A stretch of DNA of 64,000 nucleotides from Areca catechu. Lineage: Eukaryota; Streptophyta; Magnoliopsida; Arecales; Arecaceae. A model generated the notes under the pieces. It saw only the letters and a program-made list of their open reading frames with translations, was not told the DNA's origin and did no database searches. Position numbers and translations under genes: made by a program. Of the stretch, positions 10,417 to 21,067 are shown piece after piece (within the stretch, counting starts at the first letter, position 1; every line of letters starts with the position of its first letter). Location: contig CM038043.1 of the NCBI GenBank assembly GCA_021397845.1, forward strand, positions 34,092,501-34,156,500, read 5' to 3'.

Positions 10417-12036
10417 AAAATGATGCAGAACAAAGAACAAAAAATGTATGCGGAAGTAAATTAAGATTAATTCTTTTTTTTATTTATTATTATTTTTTTT
10501 ATATTTCAGAAATTGGCTTTGACTCAAAGTAAAGTTAAACTAAGTTGAAGGAAACTAGGTAAGGATTGAAAGCACAATTTAGAAAACTAGGTTATCAGAG
10601 TAGTTCAGAAGTAACGGATCGCTGGGGGTTGAGAAACTCCCAGACCTAGGGTTTCGCTCTGAACTTTCAACAGAACAGAAATAGAGAGGAGAGATGGTTT
10701 ACCAACCAGACAGTGATCTTCTCAGAATTTGGGTGGAAGAACTCTCTCGAGCAGATTGTGGAATCCTCGAGTCGGCTATCTTCGCAATGGATCCTCCAAT
10801 ACTGGTCTTGTGGTTTGGTCGGCTTCTCCTGGACTCAAGATCTGGGAAAGAAGAGGAACAAGTGATGGAATTCAGATACTCAAGAAAAGATTTACCAGGT
10901 TGAAGAACTTGAAAGCTGAAGTTGCTGAATCAGGATTCTCCTGGAGGCTGATCTGACTTCCTCTTAGAATTGCTGTAGATCTGAAGTATCTGGACTGGAG
11001 CTGGATGCTGGTGGTCGGCCTGGACTTGGAGAGGGTGGCCGTGAGAGGTGGGATAGGCTAGGGCTTGGTGGAAAGAGAAGGGTGATGGGCGGCTAGGGTT
11101 TGGGAGTGGAGTGGCTAACCTAGGGTTTGGGTTTGGAGATCTCACACCTCCTCAAGGTTCCTGGGGAACCCGGATTTACTCCCTCACGGAGCTCAACACC
11201 TGGATGCAAGTGTGGAAGAGAGAAAACACAAAGTTTGCTCACAAAAAAATTTGGTTTCATTCATCTGATTGATTTAAACTTACAAGAGGGGTTTAATTTA
11301 TAAGGCTTTACAAAGGGAGTAGGGTTTTACATCTTCCCATGTGGGACTAAAGGAGGGGATCTACAAATCAGGATAATCCATACACATATGGTCGGCCAAG
11401 GTACCAAAAAAAATTTGATTAGGGTTATAAAAGGCAGGTAGATGGCGCCTCCTTGCTTGGATCTTCAAGAGAATTTTTTTCCTTCCATGGATCGACTCTT
11501 TTGGACTCCTCCTTTTCTTCCTCCCTAAGTCAAGGCCCTTCCCATCTTTGTTTTGGATATTTTTGGCAGGTAGTGGGCGCATCCTTGAAGTTTTCTCCAG
11601 GGAATTTCTTCCCTTTCTTAGTTTGGTTCTTTTGGGAAAGACTTGGGCCGCCCCCTTGATTTGTTGACTCCTGGTGGATTTCTCCTCAACTGGCGCATGA
11701 GAGAAGGAAGCTGCTATCTGTGACGTGGGGACCAAAGGCTGCTGGATGTAGATATGGCGCCCCCTGGACTCAGGCGTATGGCTGGGAGTGTGGCTGGGAG
11801 TGTGGCGCCCACTTGCTAGGCCTTGAAGAAAATGTAACACCCCAGGTTGAAACCCTAGTCCACTACTGAGTCAACATGACTCAACAAAATAAAATGCAGG
11901 TAATGTAGACTCAAGCTAAATTGAGTTGATCTAGTCAACTCTTATTACAAACCAAAAACCCTAATTCTTCGGGCAAGGTTAATCAGAGATCCAGATGGAG
12001 CTCTGAAGTCTTCTTCTGAGTCTGGTGCCCGCACCA
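10391..12036 (-). repeat. 5' LTR of A2
   Basis: It begins TGATGCAG next to the PBS and ends GCACCA, followed by non-element sequence of B. A minus-strand TATAAATT lies at 11295-11302. The terminal palindrome lies at 12024-12035. It is near-identical to the LTR at 3189-4814. Confidence 0.9.
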
Positions 12037-12541
12037 TCGGTCAAAGGATTCCGAGGTGGGGTGTCCACCATGGCGATTTTCTGACATGGCAACTAATAGG
12101 GATTACACGTCAGCTTCCTGCCACATCATTTGCTCCCCACTCCAAGTCCCGTTGGCACAGGGCGCTCGGGGCAAAGGGAGTAAATACATTGCTGACATCT
12201 AAGGTGGGGATCCGTGCAATGATGTTTGTGATCGGTGGCATCTCGGAAAGCGATTTTCTTCACCTACCCGTAGGAGCCACGTGGACATGTCCCGAGGAGT
12301 AGTTTATTGCAGCACAGATCTAGAGCGGCTGTAGTCGAAGCCAGATGCCAGCCTTGTCGATGAATGATGCGTGGCACAGATCCGATGGTGGGGATTTATA
12401 ATGGTACGGTCGGGCACCGTCCGTTTCGAAGGAAATTGCCTTTTCCAAAATACATCTTCTTCAAATCTTTCATGCCCGCCACTGTATCGAGACTCTTCTT
12501 TCATCCACCCGACCATTCTTGTCTCCCAAAGTTCATAGCAG
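12037..12541 (+). other. Upstream region of the antisense gene
   Basis: No ORF of note lies here. The segment could be the 3' LTR remnant of B or the promoter of the antisense gene. A TATAAT motif on the plus strand at 12397-12402 lies in a GC-rich context, followed by GTACGGTCGGGCACCGTCCG, an imperfect inverted repeat. Confidence 0.4.
12397..12402 (+). promoter_or_regulatory. Candidate TATA element of the antisense gene
   Basis: TATAAT lies about 250 nt upstream of the first Met of the plus-strand gene, with no other TATA-like motif near. It is called by motif only. Confidence 0.3.
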
Positions 12542-12658
12542 GTTAGTCCCCTTTCTCCTTGCCTTGGTCGAGTAGGGTCTTCACTTAGGGCTAGGTTCAC
12601 CTCTGGGCTTTCGTCCGCCTTCTTCTTCCCTTGACCTTCTCGTCATGTCTCATTTCAG
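12542..12658 (+). other. Putative intron 1 of the antisense gene
   Basis: The donor context is CAG|GTTAGT and the acceptor TTTCAG|G, with a T/C-rich tract before it. It overlaps the first Met of the uninterrupted frame, so the true start may differ. Confidence 0.35.
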
Positions 12659-13501
12659 GCCAAGTTTCTGTCCTTTGACTAATCAGGGTGAGGCCGGGTC
12701 CTCTAGGCTGAGGCCACCATCATCTTCTTCTTCTGATGAGGAGGAGGGAGATGGGGTGCACTTCGAGCTTAGTAGGAGGCGTCCCCCTGGTGGCATAGTC
12801 ATTAGGGAACCTAGACCTATCCCTGCTCTTCCCCTCCTCCAACCGAACTGTTCCTGAACCTTCTCGATCCACAGGTCTCGGTGGGATTGCTTCGTCAATC
12901 TCAGTCGAGGAACTGGGACCATTCACGATGTCTATGGCATTCCCGTATTCTGTCCGGCTCTTGGTCCCTCGACCAGGGGACTGGGTTACTTCTAGTAGCC
13001 CAGGCCAGATCGCCTTTTATGAGGAGACCTTCTCAGGAGGGCTCTTCTTCCATTCCATCCTTTCTTTTCTTTGTGTTTGGGCAACTATTGTCTGGTCCCT
13101 GCTCAGCTTGTTCCCAACTCATAAGGACCATCTTCTGCTTCATTGTGCTTTGTCACTTCCACGGGATCATTGCCTATTTCTCCTTGTTCAGAGCCTTATT
13201 CACTCTGAAGCACCACCTCACCGAAGATAGGTGGTGGTCTCTCTCTTCTAACCCTACGGGCATCAGATTTGAACTTTCCTCTTCTATCAAATGATGGAAG
13301 AGCAAAATTCTTCTTTGCCATAATTGAGGGGGTTGACTGGGTGTGGAGCGAACCAGATCGATCCCCCAATCAAAACTCTGCGATCGAAGCAACTGACAAG
13401 GATGTCTATGAGCTACTCTGCACCGCTCGTATTCCTTCCCTCGGGTTCTATTATTAGAGCAGAACCTCGTCGAGCCAGGGTCGGCCCAACGGGAGAGTTG
13501 G

Positions 13502-13582
13502 GTGAGTTTAGCTCGAGTCCTTTTTACTCCTTTTAATCTGTTTCTTCTGGACTAGAACTGACATTGTATCTTTTATATGCAG
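13502..13582 (+). other. Putative intron 2 of the antisense gene
   Basis: The donor is G|GTGAGTTT and the acceptor ATATGCAG|G. Removing it joins the conserved-domain frame to the frame reading MKFSMDDLLSIT, which leads into the low-complexity region. Confidence 0.5.
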
Positions 13583-14234
13583 GTATGAAGTTCTCGATGG
13601 ATGACCTACTTTCGATCACCTGAAAGAGGCCTCCATCAGAATTGGCTGAGGAGTCCTCTTCGAAGTGGGCTCGTGATGAGGGCACATCGACAGCCGCCCC
13701 CACCGAGCCTACTGAACCAAGGAGAAGGGAGTCCGAGGCTACCTCTGCACAAGCAAGTGGAGTGGTCGCTGCCATTCCTAAGCTGGAGCAGAGGGCAGTC
13801 AGGTCTGTGTTGGAGCGGCCGAGGTGACAAGAGTCGATCCCCACCCCGGAGCCTGAGGTGGTCGTCCGGGCCAGGGCCGCTGCTGCAGCCATCACCATCA
13901 TGTCACCTCCTCCTCCAGAGCTCATCGTCATCGAGGAGGAGGTGCGGGAGGATGAGCTAGCACCGGGGGTGGCCACTTGAGGGGGCACCGAGCTCCCAAC
14001 CGGCCCCCGAGGCCTCTTTTGGTGGCGGAGTGGGTGATTCCACCTTGGGGGCATTTAGGAGGGAGAGAGACTACCGTCAGGTCCCTTTTAGATTGGGGCC
14101 CGATGTCTCGTTACTCCGGGACCGGAAGCTAGTCGAGCGCATGATGATTTCTTAATCCAATCATGAGATCGGCAGGAGATGGCCAGGAAGGTGCTGGGGG
14201 ATGCAATTGTAGCATCTTCCCCTTACTCTTCATG

Positions 14235-14315
14235 GTAAGTAGCTTAACTTTCTTTCCTTCTTCTTTTTCTCTCTCTTTTCTTTTCTTTTTTTTTTGACAT
14301 CTCGTTTGGTGCAAG
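14235..14315 (+). other. Putative intron 3 of the antisense gene
   Basis: The donor is CATG|GTAAGT, a strong consensus. A long pyrimidine tract is followed by the acceptor TGCAAG. It separates the low-complexity region from the coiled-coil part. Confidence 0.45.
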
Positions 14316-15354
14316 TCAGAGCCGAGATGCTTTTGATCAGGACTACTATCAGAACTGTTGAAAAAATGACCAGCAATGTGCAACTAAAGTTGAGGCCTTG
14401 AGGGTCGAGCTGAAGGAAAGTCTGATGTCTCTCGAGAGCTTGTCCTAAAGAATGAGGAGCTCTGAAAAGGGCTTACAAGTGCCGAGAGGTGCTCGAAGGA
14501 GCTCCAAAAAAACTCAATCAGGAGCAAAGCCGGTCGAGGAAGAAAGTCGAGGAGCTCACGGCCACCGAGAAGAGGCTGAACTTGTTCAACATCGAGGCAG
14601 TCTGATAGAAGGGGATTGCTTGGTCCCTTCAGACCGAGCTAGATGCGGCAAAGGAGAAGCTGGCTACGACCGAGAGGGAGGTAGTGGAGGCGGCCAAGTT
14701 GGCAGAGGTGGCAAGGGAACAAGTCGCCGAGGCTAAGAAGGAGGCGGAAGGGGCCATGGCAAGGTACAAGGCCTCGAAGGAGTTCACCTCTGAGTTCTAT
14801 CAGACGGCATCGGACTCCTTCTACAAGGGCTTTATGTACCTATCGACCGAGTCGAGGGTTCATCCCCGACGAGGGCCGCAGCCGGCTCTGATATCCTCAA
14901 GCTTCGGACACGGAGCTGGGCCGGATTCAAACATTACAGAGGATCAATCGCCCTCCCCGAACCATCCCCGCCAGTGGTGGTCACCGAGGCTGGAGCTGCA
15001 CAGCCCGAAGCCTCGAGGGATGGAACTTCACCACCGCACAGCCCTGCCAACGGGGCTGCCCGAGTAGAGTAGATTCTCACTCCTATTTTCTTCTTTTTCA
15101 TCTTTAGCCTGGGCCGTCTTGCATGTCGAGGGCCCGAGAATACTTGTAAATGAACAACAAGTTTTCAATGGAATGGAATTTCTCAACTGTCTTGACTTGA
15201 ATACTCCTTGCCTCTCCCCCTTCTTCTTCTCTCTTCTCTTTCTCCCCTTTTTTTTTGGCATGTACTAAGATCAGAGAAAAGGTTTTCATTTTGGTTGAGA
15301 GCTGGATCTTCAAACTTCAATACCGGAGGGCTGTGCTCTTGGCTTGAATGTCTC

Positions 15355-16290
15355 GGAGTTGGGCTCGAAGACTTGGGGCCGGAGAGCTTGGCTTCGGGCT
15401 TTGATGGCCTGAGAGCTGGGCTCAGGGCTTTGATGTCTTGGAGATGGGCTCGAAGACTTGGTGGCCAGAGAGCTTGGCTCCGGCTTTGATAGGTCTGAGA
15501 GCTTAGCTCAGGGCTTTGATGTCTTGGAGCTAGGCTCGAAGACTTGGTGGCTGGAGAGCTTAGCTCCAGGCTTTGATGGTCTGAGAGCTGGGCTCAGGGC
15601 TTTGATGTCTTGAAGCTAGGCTTGAAGACTTGGTGGCAGAGAGCTTGGCTCCAAGCTTTGATGTCTGGAGCTAGGCTCGAAGACTTGGTGGCTGGAGAGC
15701 TTGGCTCTAGGCTTTGATGGCCTAAGAGCTGGGCTCAAGGCTTTGATGGCGGAGTTGGTTCTAGGCTTTGATGTCTTGGAGCTGGGCTCGAAGACTTGGT
15801 AGCCGGAGAGCTTGGCTATAGGCTTTGATGGCCTGAGAGCTGGGCTTAGGGCTTTCATGGTCAGAGAGCTTGGTTCCGTGCTTTGATATCTTGGAGTTGG
15901 GCTCGAAGACTTGGTGGCCAGAGAGCTTGGCTCTGGGCTTTGATGTCTTGGAGCTGGGCTCGAAGACTGGTGGCCGAAGAGCTTGGCTCCGGCTTTGATG
16001 TCTTGGAGCTAGACTCGAAGACTTGGTGGCCAGAGAGCTTGGCTCCGGGCTTTGATGTCTTGGAGATACGCTCGAAGACTTGCTAGCCGGAGAGCTTGGC
16101 TCCGGGCTTTGATGGCCTGAGAGCTGGGCTCAGGGCTTTGATGGCCGGAGCTTGGTTCCAGGCTTTGATGTCTTGGAGCTAGGCTCGAAAATTTGGTGGC
16201 CGGAGAGCTTGGCTCCGGGCTTTGATGTCTTAGAGCTGGGCTCGAAGACTTGGTGGCCAGAAGCTTGGCTTCGGGCTTTGGGCACCACCC
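15355..16290. repeat. Tandem array of 28-29 bp subunits
   Basis: Three related subunits recur: one with GAGAGCTTGGCTCCGGGC, one with GAGAGCTGGGCTCAGGGC, and one with GGAGCTGGGCTCGAAGACTT. The marker GAAGACTTGG appears about 12 times at spacings near 55, 86 or 113 bp, that is 2, 3 or 4 subunits. The left part is an 86-bp higher-order repeat of three subunits and the right part a 57-bp repeat of two. Since 57 bp is 19 codons, the minus frame gives a periodic peptide (FEPSSKTSKPGAKLSGHQ). It lies between pol and the antisense gene of B. Confidence 0.9.
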
Positions 16291-16545
16291 AGGGTCGGGC
16301 GAAGATTCTCCTATAAGGCAAAGAGTATTTGCACAGGGGGAACTTTGATTATTGGTGAGAGAGAACCTTACACTATTGATGCGGGGAGCTGGGTCCCAGG
16401 AATCAGAGTTGGAGAGCTGGGTTCCGAGTTTATTATTGGAGGGCTAGGCTTCGAGTTTTGGCATGCTAGACCTTAGGTCGGGCAGCGACATTCCTGTAAT
16501 GTAGAAGGCAATTTGTGCAAAGAGGGCCTTATTATTTTAAAGGGT
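16291..16545. other. Spacer between tandem array and pol of B
   Basis: There is no gene. The sequence contains degenerate GGAGAGCTGGGTTCCGAG-type fragments, suggesting older decayed array units. Confidence 0.5.
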
Positions 16546-17952
16546 GAGCCTTACATTACTGATAATATTTTCTCAGGTTGTAGGCATTTCATGTTCGCGG
16601 GAACCTGGCAACCGTCCAAATTTTTGAGGTAGTAGGCTCCATGCAGAAGTGCTTCGACCACCTTATAGGGACCTTCCCAGTTTGGCGAGAGCTTGCTACA
16701 CTCCCGGGGTTGAGATGCTTCAACTCGGTGGAGCACCAGGTTACCAGGTCGAAAGGCCTTGGGCCTTACTCGGGTGTTGTAGTATCAGGCAACTCGTTGC
16801 CAGTATGCTACCATCCAGAGCCGAGCCTTATCTGGGTCTCCTCGAAGAGGTTTAAGTTGAGTAGAAGGTGCATCGAGTTCTGTGCTTTGTCATATTGCTG
16901 CACCCATAGTGTGGGCATGTCGAGCTTGACTGGGACCACAGCCTCGGTGCCGAAGACAAGGTTGAAGGGTGTTTCATCCGTCGCCATCCTGGGCGTTGTG
17001 TGGTAGGCCCAGAGGACACTTGGGAGTTCTTCCGCCCACCTGGCCTTGGCCTGGTCTAGCCTGATCCTAAGTCCCTAGAGAATGGTCCGGTTAGTCACTT
17101 CGGCCTCTCCATTTGTCTGGAGATGGGCGATGGAGATAAAGCGATGCTGGATGCCGTGCTCGGCACAAAATCCTTCAAACTCCTGGTTGTCGAACTGCCA
17201 TCCATTGTCAGTAATGATGCAGCGTGGTAGTCCGAAGCGGCATATTATTGACTTCCAGAAGAATTGACAGACCTTGGCTTCTGTGATCCGCGCCAGTGGC
17301 TTCGCTTCCACCCATTTGGTGAAGTAGTCAATGGCCACCAACAAGAATCTTTGTTGCCCTGGTGCAGGGGCAAATGGCCCTAAGATGTCCATTCCCTACT
17401 GGGCGAATGGCCAAGGGGCGGAGAGCTGAGAGATCGGCGCTGTCGGTTGACATTGTATGTGGGCATGCGCTGACATTTTCGCACCTCTTCATGAAGTCGG
17501 TGGCATCCTCCCTCATGGTCTCCTAGAAGTATCCCTGGCAGAGAACATTGTATGCCAACGTCCTTCCTCTGACGTGGTTCCCGCACAGGCCTTCATGTAT
17601 CTCCTGAAGAACGAAGGCTGCCTCTGTGGGTCTCAGGCACTTCACAAGTGGGTATAGATGTCCTTCCATCAGGATAAACTGAGAGGCTTTCTTTTGACGA
17701 GGCCGGCTTCCGCACAGTCCTCGACCAAAGTGTCATCAGTGATGTATCTGATGTACCTGTCCATCCAGCTCGACTCCGTGATGACCTACTATACCTCCTC
17801 CGAGGCTTCATAGCTTGGATTTTCGAGTACTCGATATGCGCACGCCCTAGTGACGAGTTTGGTAGGGTCACGAGTCTCGACAGTGCATCAGTGCGAGCGT
17901 TCTCTTCGCTGGGATATGGAAGATGTTGAAGCGTCAGAAGCCTGTCATGCAT
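16545..17952 (-). pseudogene. Integrase, Tat-type (B)
   Basis: The core is continuous in one 105-residue frame. It has Asp in LVAIDYFTKWVEAKPL, Asp in CIITDNGWQFDNQEFEGF and Glu in NGEAEVTNRTIL, so the DDE triad is intact. Upstream, the zinc-finger part is split between frames (KCQRMPTYNVNRQRR). Downstream, the end module KLSPNWEGPYKVVEALLHGA is the standard Tat-type integrase C-terminus, with no chromodomain. Frameshifts occur near 17390 and 17070. It functions after RNase H in the polyprotein. Confidence 0.85.
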
Positions 17953-18260
17953 GAGCGAACTCGCTCCGGGTATTTCACCATTTGGGGATCTCTGGCTTCA
18001 TACTCCCAAAAAACTTATCAGGCCACCAGTTGGGAGTTGGTGAAGGCTTTCAAGGGTTTAATGCCCAGCTCGCGTGAGACTTTTAGGCCCGTGAGTAGTG
18101 CCTCATACTCCGCCTGGTTATTCATTGCGACGAATTTGAAGCGGAGAGCACATTTCACCATGATCTCATCGCTGTTGGCGAGGATAAGGCCTGCTTCGCT
18201 CCCACCGGAGTTGGATGCACCATCCACTGGAGGACCCATGGTTCCTCCTCCGTGCTGGGC
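17953..18260 (-). pseudogene. Second (archaeal-type) RNase H, B
   Basis: The frame reads VDGASNSGGSEAGLIL, then MNNQAEYEALLTGLKVSREL. Both are signatures of the extra archaeal-like RNase H found between the gypsy RNase H and integrase of Tat elements. The first Asp and the Glu are present. At the next acidic position the text reads FTNSQLVA where relatives usually have FSDSQLV, so a catalytic Asp appears replaced by Asn. Frame breaks flank it. Confidence 0.75.
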
Positions 18261-18390
18261 TCAACTCGATGCTCCGAGGAAGTCTGCTCTGACTCCTCTG
18301 CAAGTCTCGTGCACTTGGCTAGGAAGTTGGCTAGGACCTGGGCCTTCTATGATAACCTTGATCGATACACGATGTCGAACTCGCTCAGCA

Positions 18391-18774
18391 TCAAGGACCA
18401 CTTGTCCAACCACTCGGACATTTTGGGTGGCTGAGTATGGTCCTCAGCGGCTGGTCCGTCATGACCATGATGGGATGCACTTGGAAGTAGGGCCTAAGGC
18501 ACTTAGCAAACATTATTAGAGCAAAAATAAGCTTTTCAAAGTGAGTGTACCTGATCTCTGCATCGCAGAGGATTTGTTGGCATAGTATACTGCTTTTACG
18601 ACCCGTCCTTATTCGCACGGATGAGGATCGAGCTGATGGCTCTAGGTGTGACCGCCAAGTAGAGCAGAAGCTCTTCTCCTTCTTCGGTCTGGAGTGTAGC
18701 GGAGGAGAGGCCAGGAACTCTTTCAGCCCTTCAAAGGCCATCCTGCACTCCTCCATCCAGGTGAAGTCGTGCAT
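18391..18774 (-). pseudogene. Gypsy RNase H (connection domain), B
   Basis: The frame carries FTWMEECRMAFEGLKEFLAS, then AEIRYTHFEKLIFALIMFAK and YFQVHPIMVMTDQPLRTIL. These are the standard blocks of the first RNase H of Tat elements; this copy commonly acts as a tether once the second RNase H is present. The middle part (about 60 residues) is shifted out of frame. It lies between RT and the second RNase H. Confidence 0.8.
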
Positions 18775-18899
18775 CTTACGCAGTGCCTTGAAGAAGGGGA
18801 GGCAGCGATCGGTCGATCTTGAGATGAACTGGCTCAGGGCTGCAATACGCCCCGTCAGGCACTGGACCTGCTTCTTGGATGTCGAGTGCTCATGTCGAC

Positions 18900-19798
18900 G
18901 ATCGCCTAGACCTTCTTCGGGTTCGCTTCAACACCCCCTAGGTGACCATGAAGTCGAGGAATTTCCCTGCCGCCACTTCGAAGGCATACTTTGCCGAGTT
19001 TAGTTTCATCTAGTGCTTTCGGAGGTTGTTGAAGGCTTCGGCTAGGTCAACAACATGGTCTGAGCTTGGCTTGCTCATGACAAGCATATCATCCACGTAC
19101 ACTTGCATGTTCTGACCAATCTGATCTTTGAAGACCCTGTTGACCAGACGCTGGTACGTGGCTCCGGCATTCTTCAGGCTGAAGGGTATCCTCTGTAGCA
19201 GTACGTCCCTTGGTCGGTGATGAAGCAGTGTGCTCCTCGTCCTCTGGGTGCATCCGAATTTGATTGTATCCGGAGAATGCATCCATAAAGGAGAGCAGCC
19301 GGTGACCCGAGGTGGCATCCACCAGTTGGTCAATCTTTGGCAGGGGGAACTATCCTTCGGGCATGCCTTGTTGAGGTCGGTGTAGTCCACATAGATCCTC
19401 CATTTACTATTACTCTTCTTCACCATCACCACATTTGCAAGCCAGCTTGGTATTGTACCTCTCAAATGAAGCCGGCAGCGAGGAGTTTGTCGACCTCCTC
19501 TTTGATTGCCACCTGCCTCTTGGGGGCGAAACTCCTCTTCTTCTATCAAACTAGCCTACACTTTGGGTCAATGCTCAGCTTGTGGGTGATGATGTCAGAG
19601 GGGATACCTGGCATATCGGCCGCCATCTAGGCGAACACATCTATGTTCGCCCGTAGGAACTCCAATAGGTGGGCCCTTTCTTCTTCTTGTAGCTAGGCCC
19701 CAATCTACACCGTCTTCTCCTGATCGACTTCGAGTGAATAGGGGCAGCAGGCATTCGACCGGCCCCCCTGGGGTCTTGCACCCTTTGGTCGAGCTCAT
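18900..19798 (-). pseudogene. Reverse transcriptase, Tat-type (B), split by C
   Basis: Motifs seen are WRIYVDYTDLNKACPKD, MDAFSGYNQIRMHPEDEEH (in a neighbouring frame), IPFSLKNAGATYQRLVNRVF and the active-site box MQVYVDDMLVMSK. This is the Tat YVDD form, unlike the YFDD of family A. Two frame breaks occur near 19230-19330. The 5' side is cut at 19798 by the insertion of C, and protease sequence resumes at 24958. Confidence 0.85.
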
Positions 19799-21067
19799 TG
19801 AGCGCGCAAGCATATGATTAATGATTTGATTAGTGTATGTAGAGCAATGAACCTAATTACATTAGCATTGTACTCATCATAATAAGTCTTAAAAATTACA
19901 TGAAAAGGACTTTTACTTGATTAGACACAATCCTAAATTAAGAAGGAAGAAGATCTAGATAATAGGGGCTAATGATTGTGGACTTACCGTGATGAGCTTT
20001 CCAACCTTCTTTTGATTCATACCTTGAAACTACCAACGCTCAGAACTGAAGAACCTTGGATAACAGAGATCAGAACCCTAGACTTGGGCTTCAGCTTGTT
20101 GGTTCCTTGTCAAGGAAGACCCTGCTTGCAACTCGAAAACCTCGAAGGACCCTGCACATAATGAATAAGATTAAGAAAAGAAGAAAGGCATGCATATGGA
20201 AGGGATGGAAAATTTGTGAGCAAAGAAAGAGATTTGAGATGGCCTGGCTGACTCCAAGGCCTTCTTCTTGACTTGGGCGTTGGATGCTTGGAAGAGAAAT
20301 AGTTTGATGTGGAGAGGGGCTTAGAGACAATCACTCAAAACATAAAACTTCAATTCAACTTCAACTTTCATTAATCTCCAAAAATCAAATCCTTTTACAA
20401 TGGGGCATCCAAGGCTTTTTAATAGCCTTACAAAACTTTTGAAATTTGAAAACTCTCCCAATTGTGGAGGATTACAAGGGAGGTTGGAGATATGGGGCCT
20501 TGTTACATGGATAAGGAGAAATTCATGGAGAATTCTCTCCCAAATTGTGGAGGATTACAAGGGAGGTTGGAGGATATGGGGCCTTGTTACATGGGATAAG
20601 GAGAAATTCATGGAGATTGGCCGGTTTCTTTGAAATTAAAATGCTTGGTCGATCTCCCCTTTAGGTGCCCATTTGAAGGTGACGTGGCTGATGATGTGGC
20701 ATCCCTGGTGGCTTCTTTGTTGGCATGGTGATGTGGAATTCCAGCTTGGTGGACCAAGGTCTTGATTTGGAAGCTCCAAGTGGTTTGGTGAACCTCAACT
20801 TGAAGTAGCTTGGACTTGATTTAAATAAACCTAATGGAACTCTAATTGAGTTCTTATTTGAACCCAGATTGAGACAGGACATAATTACAGGACTCGATTG
20901 GACTAATTATGGATTCATGAAATTGAAACTAAGTAATTACAGGACTCTTGAAAGTAAATTGCCCTTTACAAGAAAAATTTAACCTAGTGATTTTCGATCC
21001 AAAGTGGAATCAGGTTAATCTTATTTGAGTGAGGTTTATTCTGCTTCTGCTTCTGGTGTCCACACCA
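19799..21067 (-). repeat. 3' LTR of C
   Basis: It begins TGAGCGCGCAAG and ends CACACCA. It contains a tandem duplication of about 83 bp (about 20453-20620, unit starting CTCCCAATTGTGGAGG) that is also in the other LTR, so the duplication predates insertion. The terminal palindrome lies at 21055-21066. Confidence 0.92.

Larger units (their letters stand above)
3189..12036 (-). mobile_element. Chromovirus A2, full-length LTR retrotransposon
   Basis: The element has two LTRs (3189-4814 and 10391-12036), a PBS next to the right LTR, and gag-pro-RT-RNase H-integrase-chromodomain in minus-strand order. It is about 8.85 kb. No target duplication can be tested, because the left end continues into A1; the right flank is TCGGT. 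The coding region is broken by several one-base indels, so it is non-functional as written. Repeated near-identity to A1 shows that the duplication is recent or artefactual. Confidence 0.92.
12645..15067 (+). pseudogene. Antisense 'putative gypsy type transposon' (PF04195-like) gene
   Basis: This gene runs opposite to B's pol. It opens with a Ser/Asp/Glu-rich tail (SSSSSDEEEGDGVHFEL). Next comes a domain that I recognise as the plant 'putative gypsy type transposon' family: SSPGQIAFYEETFSGGL, FHGIIAYFSLFRALFTLKHH and TEDRWWSL, split over two frames. After it come a low-complexity Pro/Ala/Glu region (ARDEGTSTAAPTEPTEP) and a C-terminal coiled coil (AEVAREQVAEAKKEAEGAM) ending in the family-typical SEFYQTASDSFYKGF. 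Three GT-AG intervals look like introns. Frameshifts and stops make it a pseudogene as written. Its biochemical role is unknown; the family name implies no shown transposase activity. Confidence 0.75.

Noticed and set aside
12304..12600. 98-aa minus-strand ORF at the left end of B
   Set aside because: No recognisable domain. It overlaps the likely promoter and first intron of the antisense gene.
15355..16290. Regular repeats considered as a CRISPR array
   Set aside because: Repeats are contiguous and degenerate with no unique spacers, and lie inside a plant retrotransposon.
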